Shown here: positions 11,601 through 25,049 of the stretch, one piece after another
Layout of the letters: each line of letters begins with the position of its first letter
Numbering within the stretch: position 1 is the stretch's first letter
Assembly (NCBI GenBank): GCA_028274465.1
Contig: CM051456.1
Location: 106,615,348 to 106,679,347, forward strand
Source: Plantago ovata
Taxonomy: Eukaryota > Streptophyta > Magnoliopsida > Lamiales > Plantaginaceae
DNA length: 64,000 nt
Direction: 5' to 3'
Made by a program: the position numbers and the translations under genes
Notes under the pieces: model-generated
Database searches by the model: none
The model's input: only the letters and a program-made list of their open reading frames with translations
What the model was told of the DNA's origin: nothing

Positions 11601-13667
11601 TTTACTTTGGATACAATTTTGGATACAATTTTCTGAACTTCTTTCAGATGTTTTTTTGGATTATTATGCTTTTTGAACACATTTTTATGTGGGTGAACTC
11701 AGTTTTGATGAATGTATGGAATGCTGTTTCTTTTTAAACATATTTGCGCCGGATTGTTCTATTAATTAGTACCACATATATAATATTATCATGTTAAAAA
11801 GTGTATGATCTTCGCACTACATTTCTGCTGATCTTCGCGATAAATCGCAAGTGCTCAAAGGTTTGTGATTATGTGTATTATTATTCTCAAATCAAAGTAT
11901 AGATTAGAATTAGATGTGATGATGTTATGTTTGCTGGTATTGTGAAAGTGTTAATTACAGAAGAAGAAGAGGTTATGTTTGTAAAGTTGATTATACTGAG
12001 TAGTGGTGTTGGCTTCATTATGCAGGAGAAAGAGTTACCATAACCATGGTTTATGTTTCAATTTTATGCTGTTATTTAAGCTGCTAATGAAAATTTTGTA
12101 AAGTAGATTTGTTATCCATGTGCATTAAATTAAATAGCTCAACGTTACCCTTTGTTTTCAATATGTGGAGTTAAATATGATTCTGAACTGTGGGCGGTCA
12201 TAGTACAAATGAAATTGGAGTAGTTTGTTAGAGTTCTATTTCGTTGGAGGATATGAATGTTAGGTATTTGGAGAATATGGAAGTTGGAGGTTGTATAGTC
12301 TATGACTCTATGTGAGATAGAACAGATATACAAAGCCAATTGGTTCTCTCTCAGTGTCTCTTTCTCTCCAATCTGATTGTTGCATATATACAAGGCATTT
12401 GAAATGATCCAGTAAGGTAGAGCTCTGATCTGATCGCATTATTTTTGTCAATCCTGACTAATTATTAAGTCTGAATAACTTGCTCATCATAGCTTTATTT
12501 ACTTTATTGAGTCTCCAGAATTCTGCTGACTTGACTTTAATGATTCTGTAGTACAAATCATTATACTTAAATAAAGAAAACAGTATCAATCATGAATTTT
12601 AAACAATCTAATTCAATTAATGGCAAGAAAGAATATGGTGACTACACCTAAAATGATTCCCTTCCTAAGATAACCATATATAACAATTCATATAACAATT
12701 CAGCAGAGTTAAATCTTGCACGCTTTGGCTGAGAAAAAGATATACAAAAACTCAACAGCTCATTAGAAAAAGAGAAGGGCTATTGCATTGAGATCTGCAT
12801 CTTCGACGATTCATACAGGCAGAAACACACGAAACTACATGGTATGTGGTCCTTCCTTTCTTTTTTTTTTTTTTTTTTTTTCCTTCCTGCAATTTGGACG
12901 TTTCTGTAATGTTAATTGTAGAAACCTAGGAATTGGAGTTTAATTTTATTGACTGGGAATTTAGTTTAGAAGGAGATTCTTATTCTTTATACTGCAATTA
13001 GCTAAACGCTAAAGCTATATATCTGTGTGTTTGTGAAGCAGTAACATGGTGATTGTATTTTAACCTTACACTTGCTCAGGTATCCGATATTAGGTAGCCG
13101 ATATTGATTCATGTATAGTACTCTGGATTTTAGGTAGCAATAAGAAAAAAGTTAGTTAATCATTTTGTAAACATTGGGGATGTACAGTACATTAGAGTGT
13201 AGATTGTTTATGGAGTATGGTTACTCTACTCATGTGCATTCTTAATTACATGAACAGTTCGAGTTTGTAAATTTACAAATAATGTCAGTTATGCATGAGC
13301 AGTTCGAGTTCGAGTAAACACCAATTATGCATATAACATCTTAGCACCTTACTCTGTATTCATGTTAAAACCCTTATACTTAAACGTAAGTCTAATGTCA
13401 GTGACTTGGATTACCTAAAAAAACTTTTGTTACTTGATGTGATTGTTCATGGAGGTTCTATTCCATGTTATCATCGATTAAGTAACTAATGAGATTACAA
13501 CTTAGTCTTTCAGCCATTATAATGTGATACATAACTCTATTTCATTTTTTAGGCGGATGAAAAACTGGAATAATGTGTCAAATTATAACTGTACGTGGTT
13601 TTTTCCTTTCTGAGTTTTGTTTACTGATTTTATGTTATTTTACTTGATAGGTATTGCGGTTGATAAG
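11601..13667 (+). other. Spacer between the two Helitron genes
   Basis: No coding sequence supported. It should contain the 3' end of the RPA-like transcript and the promoter and leader of the RepHel gene. A T-rich tract lies at about 12,860-12,882. The small frames here carry no recognisable domain. Confidence 0.5.
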
Positions 13668-16600
13668 ATGCGGGGAAATTATACCAAGAAACCAAACAAT
13701 AAACTAATTTCTACTCAACCACCGCATTCGGGGAATGCTACTCAAAGGGCACCGTTATCTGATATTACAAACGGTAAATACCTAAATATATGTTGAAAAT
13801 AGTATAATTTCAGATTACGAAAAAAGATTCTATAATTTCTTAAATTCCTACTTATTAATTTCAGGAATGCTCATAGTCCGTGTTTCCTTTTTTTTTTTTT
13901 TCCTTAAGTCTCTGTGCCAGGTTGTGGTCAGTTCCTCACTCCAGCAAACCTGCAAAATCAAAGAACACTGTTTTCACCGGTAACAAATGGTAAGTAGCTA
14001 AATTTACTTTGTACATTGCATGTCCAACATGAACCCCGTAAAAAATGCTACAAATATCAACTCCATATTCTTCCACTCGTGTTTGTTCTCACGTTATAAT
14101 CTCAAAATTTTTTGGATTTTTATTATATATTCTTGAAATACTTATAACATCGTATTTTTTTTGCAACTTTAAGTTCCAACGGCAATTGTGAGTCCTCATT
14201 ATCAGCATAGTACTTTGAGCTCTATTGTGACACAATGCCATCCAAACACTGGTGCACAACATCATGTTGCTACATATACTCAAAATAGTGCCAAAGCAGC
14301 TCGGGCTAGGAGAAGGGACATATTGAGAAATAAGAGAAGAGGCACACCGGGCGGTACACAATCTCCATCACCTACTATGGCTGCAAGTAATATCATAAAT
14401 GGTATACAAGCTGAAACATAATGTACATTCCATCTGTTTTTGTTATTAATGATATAATGTTACAATTTACTCGATGTCTGTATTATATTATGTGTATCTT
14501 TGAAGGTATACTGACAGTCACATACTTTATGCAGTGGCAACCCAAGATGGTATTCAGCCGCGTACACCTATTTATATGAGTAATCTCTTCGGTGGTAAGT
14601 TTGATACTTATATGATACATCAAAATACAAAGTTCCATATTATTATCGTATTTTCCTGATAGATATATGTATTTTCAGTTCTTCCAGATGGCACCACACA
14701 GAGAAATCTGACACATGTTATTTTGCCAAATCATTTTACCAGTGGCCATGTCAACCTCAATTCTCCACAATTGTTGCCACTAAGTTATCTTAAGAATAGT
14801 AAGTATCTTAGTGATCAAGCTCATGTAAAATTTCATATATCTCTCCAGTCTTAATCATTTAAGAATTTGATGGCAGTGGTGAATTCAACCAACAATCAGT
14901 CAGTGACCTGTACTCCGTCTTCAACTAACCATTCCAAAGGTGAAATTCACATAAAATTGTGGAAAATCTATATCTACAGTCATGAAGTAATTGCAAACTG
15001 TCAACTTTATGTGCACTGATCGCATAATAATTTTTTGTTATTCCTCTTCAAGAACAAAAAGAATTCCAGCACCAGCAAAGTGGAATGGTCAGCTCAGGAA
15101 CCCATAGCATGATAACCAGAAAAAGGGGAGCTGATAGCATCTCACGAGCGAACAACAAAAAGTGCAATACAGGTTAATTAATGTCACGTATTCATCCAAT
15201 CAAATTGTATAACTATTGATAAATGCTTCAACTATACCCCCATCAAAGTATATCAGTCCAACATTGAGATTTTTAGCGTGGCAGGAGATAGTGCTATAAC
15301 TCATCAACAAGCGAAAGCCAGCATTACAACTGCTGCTCAAGCAAACCGAAGGCAGAGACTTGAATCAGTTATGTCACATTTTCAAAAAGAAAGTCACCGC
15401 CAGCCAAGGCTAGAATCATTAATTAAAAATTTGGATGCTGCTCATTTCAGTACCCCAGAACATCAAGTTAATGGTAAATGTTATTATTATTTTTTTTTCC
15501 TTTTCAGATATGTATTTGTATGTACGAGAAAATATGTTTTACTTACACTCACAACAACATATGCCTATCAGTGCAAGGTCCGAGCCTCGGAAAAGAAAAT
15601 ATTCAGCCACGAAATGGCCCAGAACAACTGGAGGATATAGAAACGAAACGTGCGGAAATCAGACAAGGCAAACGCCCTATATATGCATCCAAAAAGAATC
15701 CACGTGCTAAGGATTGCATTACTCTCCACCAAAACAGTAAGGAATTTAACTGATTACAGTAACATTTCTACGCAAATAGTAATACTGCAACATGAACAAA
15801 CTTATAGAGTATTTGCATTTATCCTCCCAACAGGTCGAACATATGTTCCACATAGGAGTTCTTTCATGGCTGATGCAAGGAAACCAGTTGTTCCTCAAAA
15901 TACTATCGCAAGTAAAAACATTGAACTTGAGCTTCGTACAGATCCCATCAAAGTAGTTGAATACAACAAAGAAATGTCCAAGAGGGATTTGGGAGATAGC
16001 TCAAAAGTTCATGCACGCAAACCGACATGTAATTTATTTGTAATCTATTACGTTATAATCTAATATCCGCTGAATTTTTTTTTTTTTTTTTTTTTTGACA
16101 ATGTTATATTGCATACAGCCCCGTTATCACAAAAAGAACAAGCAAAGTTGGCTCGTGAAATCAGAAAAGAAAAATTACACGGAGTTGCACCGCCTACTGC
16201 GTGTATGTATCTATAGTTATGTTATATACTCATGCTGTTTATGATTATATTACATTTTTAAAGATAATCAACTCTTTTCAGCCTATTGGGATATTGGAGA
16301 TCCTACGTATGAATGCGAGCATTGTGGTGCATTGTTTTGGTTTGAGGAAAGGACACCTAAGGACAACAAAAAGAATCCGAAATTCAACTTATGCTGCAAC
16401 AAAGGCCAGGTTAAACTTCCACTACTCGAACAACCACCTCAATTGTTGCTGGATCTATTGGAAAACAGACACGAAAAGAGCAAGGACTTCCAAGAAAATA
16501 TTCGTCCCTTCAACGGCATGTTTTCCTTTACGTCAATGGGAGGTACAATTGATAAAGAGGTTAACAAGGGGCGTGGTCCATATTGCTTCCGAATGGGGGG

Positions 16601-19600
16601 TCAAAACATACACAGAATTGGCCCGTTGATCCCTAACACAGGAGATGCTCCAAAATATGCACAGCTATACATATATGACACTGAGAATGAAATTCAAAAT
16701 AGATTGAAGGCAATCGGGTTAGTCTTTTTACACTCCAACATATCCAAAATGATGACTTACTATTTAATTTGCCATTGGCCTAAAATAATTTCATTAATGT
16801 GTAATTTTGTTGAATTTCAGTGGTTCTGGAAAGAAAAAATTGGACCATGCTATCATCGAACAATTAAAGGATATGATTGATGAGCACAATGTTTATGCGA
16901 AGACCTACAGGATGGCACGAGACCGTCTCTCATACAACAACTCTGCTGAAATAAGACTTCAACTTATAGGTCGTCGACAGAAGGATGGACGGACTTATAA
17001 TCTGCCTACAGCATCCGAAGTGGCTGCCATAATTGAAGGTGACATTGAGAATGCGCCCGAAAAAAGAGATATTGTGCTCGAGTATCAGTCTGGTGGTCTT
17101 GAGCACGTAGATGAATTCCAGCCATTTTATCTACCATTGCAATATCCACTTCTGTTTGTCTATGGAGAAGATGGTTGGTATACAGATATTCCCAAGGAAG
17201 GTAAATTCAACAAGCGACCCAACCTTACTCTTCGGGAATTCTTGGCATTCCGAATTCAAGACCGGGTTAAAGAGGGGCCTCAACTCCTGCTTGGAAGAAG
17301 GTTGTTTCAACAGTTTGTGGTGGACTCATACATCATGATGGAATCACAGAGGCTAAAATGGCTTCGCTATAACCAGCCAAAGCTTAAAATTGAGTCCTAC
17401 AAGAACTTGACTCATGCTATTGATGAGGGCTTGCTCGATACATCTGAGAAGGGCCAAATCACTATACTGCCGTCTACTTTTACAGGAGGTAGGAGATGGT
17501 ATGATCAAATGTATCAAGATTGTATGGCAATTTGCAAATGGGCTGGATATCCATGTCTATTTATTACTTTTACATGCAATCCAAAGTGGCCCGAGATCAC
17601 CAGGTAAAAATTATACATCATATTTAGTTTTGTCTCTTTGTTTAGTTTCGTTAATCAATTCAACTCGCTCCATTTTTCTTATTCTTTTTTAAAATTTTCC
17701 TTCTTTTTTTTTTCCAGGTACGTGCAAAAACGGGGACTAAGACCTGAAGACAGACCAGATATATTGTGTAGAGTATTCAAAATCAAACTCGATGAGTTTG
17801 TGCGTGATTTGAACAACAAACACATGTTTGGAAAGCCAAAAGGCCGTAAGTTTTTTTATTTTTAATTTGCATTTCAAATACGTATTATGCATTAATATAT
17901 CTTCTTATCAGTTTTGTATGTTTAAGTATATATCCTAAAAGTGATGTTAGTTGCAGATAATAATTTATAGTTCCATCCATGTTAATTGTGTGCGTGTGTT
18001 TTTAGGTATATAAAGTTGTATGGTTGAAATATAATGCAATTTAACTCAATTCTGATCAATTATCCATGTCTGTTATTTCAGTTACATACATGGTTGAGTT
18101 TCAGAAGAGAGGTCTCCCACATGCTCATATCCTCCTCTGGCTCAATAAAACCGACGAAGCAAGAATTGCTAATAATATAGATGATTTTATATGTGCTGAG
18201 CTGCCGGATAAAGAAAGCGATCCAGAACTATACGAGGTTGTTAGGGACTATATGGTGCATGGGCCTTGTGGGGCTGCAAAACCAACTTCTCCTTGCATGG
18301 AGAACAATAGGTGCTCTAAGATGTTCCCAAAAAGCTACAATGAGAGTACTTTCATAGACGAGAAGGGATACCACGTATACAGGAGAAGAGATACTGGAAT
18401 TACCGTTGATAAGAATGGTGTTATTCTTGATAACAGGTATGTTTTGGTTATCATATAAAACGATTTATTTATATTCTTTCACACTATATATAACCATGTC
18501 TATTCATTTTACTGTATGTTTAACTTATTTGCTCATGTCAGTATATTTTTAATTTACCAATACTTTACTATTACCCTATCATGTATGTTAATACCTGTGA
18601 AATTCATGTGAACAGGTATGTAGTACCTTATAATGCAAAGTTACTCTTGAAATATCGTGCACACATCAACGTGGAGTACTGCAATCAGAGTAGGTCTATC
18701 AAGTACCTATTCAAGTATATAGCTAAGGGAAGCGATAGGACTGGAGTTAAGTTCGTTGGTGAGCGTGATGATGAAATAAAAAAGTATGAGAGTTGTAGGT
18801 ATGTCTCTGCTTGCGAAGCCATTTGGAGGATATTCGCATTTGATCTACACTATAGGACACCTTCAGTTGAGCGCTTATCGTTTCATTTAGAGGATGAGCA
18901 GGGTATTTCATTCAAAGATGGTGATTACCTACCAGATTTGGTGAATAAGCCTACTGTGAAGCAATCTAAATTCTTGCAATGGATGGAAATAAACAAGATT
19001 GATCCAGAAGCTAGAAATTTAACTTATGCTGAATTCCCACGCCGCTATGTTTGGAAGGGTACGGATAAGATATGGTGTAAAAGGAAGAGAAAACATAAGG
19101 GAATTGGACGTTTGTACAATGTTCCCATAAAGTCGGGCAGACTGTACCATATGAGACTGTTGCTAAATCATGTAAGGGGACCAACATGTTTTGCTGACAT
19201 AAGAACTGTGAATGGTGTTGTTTATAATACTTACAAAGCAGCATGCGAAAGTTTGGGCCTGTTATTCAACGATGGAGAATATGTGGCTGGGATAACTGAA
19301 GCAAGTGAATGGGCAACAGCAGGACACATGCGTCAAATGTTTGCGATGCTACTATTGTCTAATAGTATGTCGAAGCCCGAGGATGTATGGGCAAAGACTT
19401 GGCAGTTTCTTTCTGAAGATATATTGCACACTCGGCAAAAAGAATTCAACAATCCAGGTAAATTCATGTGTTAGTTAAAGTTTAGTTTCTTAATAGGACA
19501 GTTTCTTAAAGTTCATAAAGGACAGAGACAGTGGTATACATACTAAACACTAAGCATACTTAAAAAAAGTAGATTGTTGTAGTATCTTTTTCAGAAGGTA

Positions 19601-19942
19601 TCTGAATACTCAGAACAAATAAACTTAAATTTTAACACACATCTAATTCCAGAAAGTAGAAAGGTTCATCACTACCTCCTTTTGAAAATAATTATGGTGT
19701 CACAACCACATCATGTTAAAGCTGTTAGTAAGAATATTTTTCCTTGGTAGACATGGTAATTGTGATCGAAGGATGATATAGCTATTCTGAATTGCATAAA
19801 TTTGACACAGCTCAGGCCAAGGTTACTAAAAATTATTGGGATTACATTTCAAATTGTTCTCGCTTATTTAACTACCAGCAATGCAAAATACAAGGCAAAG
19901 AGTTATATTTTAACACCTTTTTCCAGACTTGATAATATCACC

Positions 19943-19987
<45 letters not shown>

Positions 19988-19988
19988 G

Positions 19989-20046
<58 letters not shown>

Positions 20047-21865
20047 GTTGATGTTTAATCAGGCTAACTAATTTTTCAGGATTGACATTGAGTGATGACC
20101 AAATAAAAAATCTGGCCTTGGCGGAGATTGAAAAGCTACTCAAGGCCAATGGGAGTAGTCTCCATTATTTCGATGACATGCCAAAACCCAATGATTCTGT
20201 TATATCAGATGCCACGAACCAGCTGATATTGGATGAAATGTCTTATGATAGAGTAGCAATGCAGTCCCAACATGCAGAACTGTACACTAAATTGACTGAT
20301 GAGCAGCGTAATATTTATGAAAAGATCATGTCTGCTGTTGATCGAGGTAATGGTGGAGTTTTCTTTTTGTATGGTTATGGAGGCACAGGTAAAACATTTA
20401 TTTGGCGGACATTGTGTTCTGCTTTGAGAGGTAGGGGAGATATAGTTCTTCCTGTTGCGTCAAGTGGCATTGCATCACTGTTACTTCCGAAAGGTAGAAC
20501 TGCTCACTCGAGATTCGGCATACCAATAAAGGTCCATGAGGACTCTATCTGTTACAAGATAAAACCAGATTCTGATGTGACAGGATTATTGAAGCGAACA
20601 AGTCTTATAATTTGGGATGAAGCTCCTATGGCACATAAGCACTGCTTTGAAGCTCTTGACCGAAGTTTAAGATATGTTATGCAGCGTCCAGACATGCCAT
20701 TTGGTGGATTGGTTATAGTCTTTGGTGGAGACTTTAGGCAGATCCTACCAGTTGTTCCGAGAGGTAGCCGCCACGATATTGTAAATGCAGCAATATGTTC
20801 ATCTAAGATTTGGAGTTCGTGTGAAGTCCTTAGGCTTACAAAAAACATGCGTTTACAGGTGTGCTGCCCCACTAAATATTACCTACTTTGCTTTTAACTT
20901 CAAATTTTGGCCTGAAATGTGTTTATTTCAATATTGGGTTTTAACTGGTCTTAATTATGTATTGCTTTGTATTGATTCAGGCTGGTACGTCTTCCGAGGA
21001 AATTGCAGAGACAAAAGAGTTCGCGGAGTGGATATTGCAAGTTGGTGACGGGGTTGCCGGTGGACAAAATGATGGTGAGATTGATATAAAGTTGTCTGAT
21101 GATATTGTTATTAGAGGTGATGTCAATCCTATTGCAACTATCGTCGAGAGTACGTATCCTTCCTTATTAGATCATCTGGCTAATCCATCAGTCGATCCAG
21201 ATTATTTTCCTAACAGGGCGGTTCTTGCACCCACCAATGACATAGTGGATACTATAAATGAATATGTGATGTCATTGATGCCCGGTGATTGTAAGGAATA
21301 CTTGAGTGCTGATAGCATCAGCCAAGAGGATTCTGATCAGCAGGGGCTGAGTGATATATTCTCTGTTGAATTTCTCAACACAATTAAATGCTCGGGGTTG
21401 CCTAATCACAGGATTGCATTGAAAGTTGGGTGTATGGTCATGTTGTTGAGGAATATAGACCCGTCTATGGAGTTATGCAATGGAACAAGGCTCATTGTTA
21501 CAAATCTCGGAAAGAATGTGATAGAGGCTGAAACAATAACTGGGAAGAATCGTGGTCAACGAGTACTTATACCTAGGATGATCATGAGTCCATCAGATGT
21601 TACCAAGTTTCCCCTCGAGTTCGATAGGAGACAGTTTCCTTTATCTGTCTGCTTTGCTATGACCATTAATAAAAGTCAAGGACAATCTCTTGGTCATGTT
21701 GGTCTCTATCTACCCTCACCCGTATTCAGCCACGACCAATTGTACGTTGCATTCTCGAGAGTCACCACCAAAAAGGGCCTTAAAGTTCTCATTTGTGACA
21801 AGGAAAGTAAAACATATGATACAACAAGGAATGTGGTGTACAAAGAAGTATTTGACAAGTTGTAA
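13668..21865 (+). CDS. Helitron RepHel transposase (HUH Rep + PIF1-like helicase)
   Basis: Proposed exons: 13668-13773, 13921-13989, 14174-14401, 14535-14594, 14679-14798, 14877-14939, 15053-15172, 15285-15473, 15572-15736, 15834-16028, 16119-16202, 16282-16717, 16821-17603, 17718-17845, 18082-18436, 18616-19457, 20080-20858, 20981-21865; 5,607 nt, 1,868 aa, no stop. The first eleven exons form a low-complexity N-terminal extension of about 465 aa with a basic ARARRR patch. Exon 12 has a Cys cluster ([10 protein letters not shown] ... CCNKG). Exons 13-16 form the Rep part: [13 protein letters not shown], the HUH site [11 protein letters not shown], and the paired tyrosines in [10 protein letters not shown]. 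Exons 17-18 form the SF1 helicase: Walker [10 protein letters not shown], Walker [21 protein letters not shown], and [10 protein letters not shown] with YVAFSRV near the end. All catalytic motifs look intact. The start ATG is the best in-frame choice but is not proven. Confidence 0.9.
19945..20046. repeat. TTA microsatellite in the Rep-helicase intron
   Basis: About 33 TTA/ATT units with one interruption (ATTATGATT). It sits in the 622-nt intron separating the Rep exons from the helicase exons, close to the acceptor at 20,079. It produces long artificial Ile or Tyr frames on both strands, which are not genes. Confidence 0.95.
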
Positions 21866-22229
21866 TGTGGTAATGTTTCGATGCCTTACCGACTTAAAAT
21901 TAACATATCTATGATTTAAATATGTGTATTTTTAATTTTTAACTAATGTTCTTTTTGCTTTTTTTTTATTATGTTCATAAAGGTTTTGTCCCGTTGATAC
22001 CTGGTGTTTGCTATGCTCTCAATCCAGCCTTCGAGGTGCAGATGGTGGGAGGTTGTGAAGCTCACGTTTTAGACTTAAGCCTTTTGTAAAATACAAATAA
22101 AGTTCAAGACAGTATATGTGCTTTGACATGTAGCCTTTTTTTTTTTTTTTTTTTTGTTTACTCTTTATGAGATTTTTTTATTTACAATTAATGTAACGTC
22201 TGGATATTATCATTTCAGAAAAATTATTC

Positions 22230-22259
22230 CCCGTCGAAACTCGACGGGTTATTTACTAG
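22230..22259 (+). terminator. Helitron 3' hairpin and CTAG end
   Basis: CCCGTCGA (22,230-22,237) pairs perfectly with TCGACGGG (22,241-22,248) around the loop AAC. It is followed by TTATTTA and CTAG. This is the canonical 3' hairpin taken to signal the end of Helitron rolling-circle transfer. Confidence 0.9.
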
Positions 22260-24148
22260 TGAACATTTACAAGTAAAAGGTTTACAAACCAAAGAAAATA
22301 CTTCCTCCAGTTGTGATTCTTTTGTATTTTTTGCGTTCTACGGAGCTTGTTCTTTGTTGTTTAGTTTCGTTTCTTTTTTTTTCCGTAATCGAGCATTTTT
22401 AATGGTCTCTTTCTTTTATCAATGAAATCTTTGCTGATTTAAAAAAAAAAATTGGCGAACTACCCAATAATAATTATGGTCGGGGTTACTCTTAACCACC
22501 CTCATCATCATCTAGTATATATGTTTCCCCCTAGAGAAGAACCAAGAAATAGAAGGTGACAAGTTGTCAAATCAACTCTAGTCATGACTAAAAATGCGTA
22601 ATACCAAAACGGAGCTAATTTAGGTAACTAAACACACGCGCTTGATGATGTTGCTCTAACGACCCCCCACTATTTGGCAACTATGGCTTAATTAAACACC
22701 ATGGTCTCTGATAGCATTTAGGCATTTTCTTTAGCCTCAACTAGGGGCAAAGTTTTGAATGTATATCAATCCGTGTATGTCTAATTTTAAGTAAGTGTAC
22801 AAAAAATTACTTGATGTTTATAAATATAATATCTTTAAAACAACAAACAAAAAGATAAATATAAATATATTACACCATATACTTCCATAACTAAAAAGAA
22901 CTAGAATTACGCTTAAAACTAAATTAATACTTATAATGTCACTCAAAGTACCATTACCAGTCAACTAAAATTAAGCAAAAAAAACAAATTAACCTGTAAG
23001 TGAGGGCATTTCTATTTTCAGGTCGGCTTCGTACTGATATGGACATAGGTCTTCGTTGGATGATTGACATGTGCCGCTAAATTCTATCATATCCATTTTC
23101 GGTTCAAAGTCATTTTAAATATAATTTGGGTACGATCATTAATAAATAAAAAAAATATAATTAAAAATCGCTAGAAAATATAAATTGACTGTACTGTCCT
23201 TTTTTACATAATTATTCAATGAAAATGATCTGAATTTTATAAATTACATATCTAATCCTAATCCAAAATTTTATTAATCACAAAACCCATTAATACATAT
23301 ATCCCGATTAAACATAACATGGTCGTGCATGGATTCCATCATTCAGATTTTCAGAACACCCATGAAGAACACCGTCCCCCTAGTAATCATCGAGTTCTTC
23401 ATTAATTGGACCTGCTTAATTATCTTGTTGTTGGCTATACTCGGACCCAGGGGCGGGGCAGGTGGGGCGTCCGCCCCCCAAACTTTTGGAATTTTTTTTA
23501 TATGTAGTATTTATGATTTTTCAAGTTTTTTTATAGGTAATATACATGATTTTTGAAATTTTGGCCCCCCGAACTTTCGATAAATCATGTATATATAATT
23601 TCGGCCCCCCTAGTTCTAAATGCTGGGTCCGCCCCTGCTCGTTAGTTTCCAACTTTCCAGGGCCGCTACAATTCAACCTGAGGCCTTAAAACAACACATG
23701 AAACCTGGATTCAGGCAAAGGAATAAATATGAATAAATAAGGCAAGGCCTTTAGACATCATTTGTATTATGACATTATAAGGAGTTGTTAAATACTCGTT
23801 AATCCAAACCACTAACGTAGGGTTCCTAGAGAAAGGGTTTGCAAGTCAAGAAACTTGTTGATATGAAAATATGTCCGATCCGTATGTCATGCTCGATCTA
23901 TTACGAACTATGAAGCTTTACTGTCGAAGAATTACACGGTGGAAGGCTTATTTGTTCATCATTTCTATCTCCCACGTCTCTATCTCCAAGTCGCCATCGT
24001 CCGTGCCTCTCATGTCCTTGCCTTCAAGGTGGTTTTACAGAGGCCACAAAATCTTCTTCCCGGGACATAGGAAGGTCTGGAGGAGGAGGCACTGGTGAGC
24101 TACGGAGGAGGCACAACTAGCAAAGTGGGCAACATGGAGAATAGACCT
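22260..24148. other. Intergenic
   Basis: AT-rich DNA to 23,448, then a small MITE-like element, then 500 bases without a recognisable gene up to the LTR element. The frames at 23,329-23,556 and 23,871-24,098 have no domain I recognise. Confidence 0.5.
23449..23637. mobile_element. MITE-like element with CAGGGGCGG ends
   Basis: Starts CAGGGGCGG and ends CCGCCCCTG, a perfect 9-bp inverted terminus, with GC-rich edges (GTCCGCCCCC and GGCCCCCC tracts) and an AT-rich middle. CAGGGGCGG-type ends are common in plant hAT-like MITEs. The flanks CTCGGAC and CTCGTTA match only partly, so the target duplication is decayed or absent. Confidence 0.55.
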
Positions 24149-24153
24149 TTATG

Positions 24154-24645
24154 TAATAGGATCTCGCGGGCTAGGGCCCATGCGGCCGTGGTTCAAGGCC
24201 CAAGGTCGGATTGACCGGGGCGGGCGGCTAGGGTATGGGAAGAGTCATTAATTTGTTTTTCTTTTTATTCTAGTTAGAGTCAGTTAACTTGTTGGTTAAA
24301 AATAGATTAGGAAAAGGATTCTAGGACAGATTTACCAGAATCTTACATGTTTCTACTTTATCTCTAGATGGTAGGAACTTGGCCAACAAGTCGTATCTTT
24401 ACTATTTAAGCATTGTACTTCTTTCATTATTTTTCATAGTTGAACATTGAATTAGAGTCATAAATCTGGAGCTCCTTAGCTTTCTCGCTCGTTAGCGTAT
24501 TTCGAGGTAATTAACTCTTTAGTTGTTGCTTTCGTAGGTAGATTAATCTTTAGTAGTTTACTTGTCTAGTACGTGATCGTGCTAGAGTTGTTCTTTCTTG
24601 CACTTTCTCCATCTCTTTCTATTCCTGGAATCCGAGATCCTAACA
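24154..24645 (+). repeat. 5' LTR of element A
   Basis: 492 bp, begins TAATAGGATCTC and ends GAGATCCTAACA, so its ends are inverted (GGATCTC / GAGATCC). It is nearly identical to 27,492-27,992. The AGCATTGTACTTC region near 24,410 probably lies around the transcript start, by inference. Confidence 0.9.
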
Positions 24646-25049
24646 GTTGGCATCTAGAGCCAGGTTTGAAAATCCCAAAAACCCACGTTTCCGCACTAAG
24701 ATCCACCAATCTCAACCGAAAACCAAGACCACAATGAACCTAACAGGAACCGTCAATCCGACATGGGGGTAGGGCGCGACCACGCTCATGCGGATGACCG
24801 ATTCGGTCAAGTTCGTTGGGCCGGGGTGACGAAGGAATCAACAATGTTTGGACTCGGGATGCTCAAGACGAGTTCATGAAGGAATTGAAGCAAGCTTGGG
24901 GAAGGGGAAGCCCCGAACGAAACCGTCTGGAGCAGCAGCTGCACGCGCGGGGCGCGTTTCCACCGCCATGGCAGCCGATCACCGGGCAGAAGCACCGCGC
25001 GCCGCCATGCGAGGAATAGCCGCGACCGATTAGCACACCGAGGCTGACC

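Larger units (their letters stand above)
6973..22259 (+). mobile_element. Helitron, candidate autonomous copy (about 15.3 kb)
   Basis: The 5' end is TCTACTTATACTTTAAAGGA, preceded by A (6,972). The 3' end is CTAG (22,256-22,259), followed by T (22,260), so insertion was between A and T as expected. An 8-bp perfect hairpin lies 7 bases before CTAG. Inside are two plus-strand genes, an RPA1-like protein and the Rep/helicase, whose exons join in frame without stops. The combination of RPA and RepHel genes is known from plant Helitrons. No target duplication is expected or seen. Its large size comes from intron-rich genes and a repeat-rich 5' region rather than obvious host cargo. Confidence 0.9.

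Noticed and set aside
19802..20149. Long frames of Tyr or Ile on both strands
   Set aside because: They are read through the TTA microsatellite within an intron.
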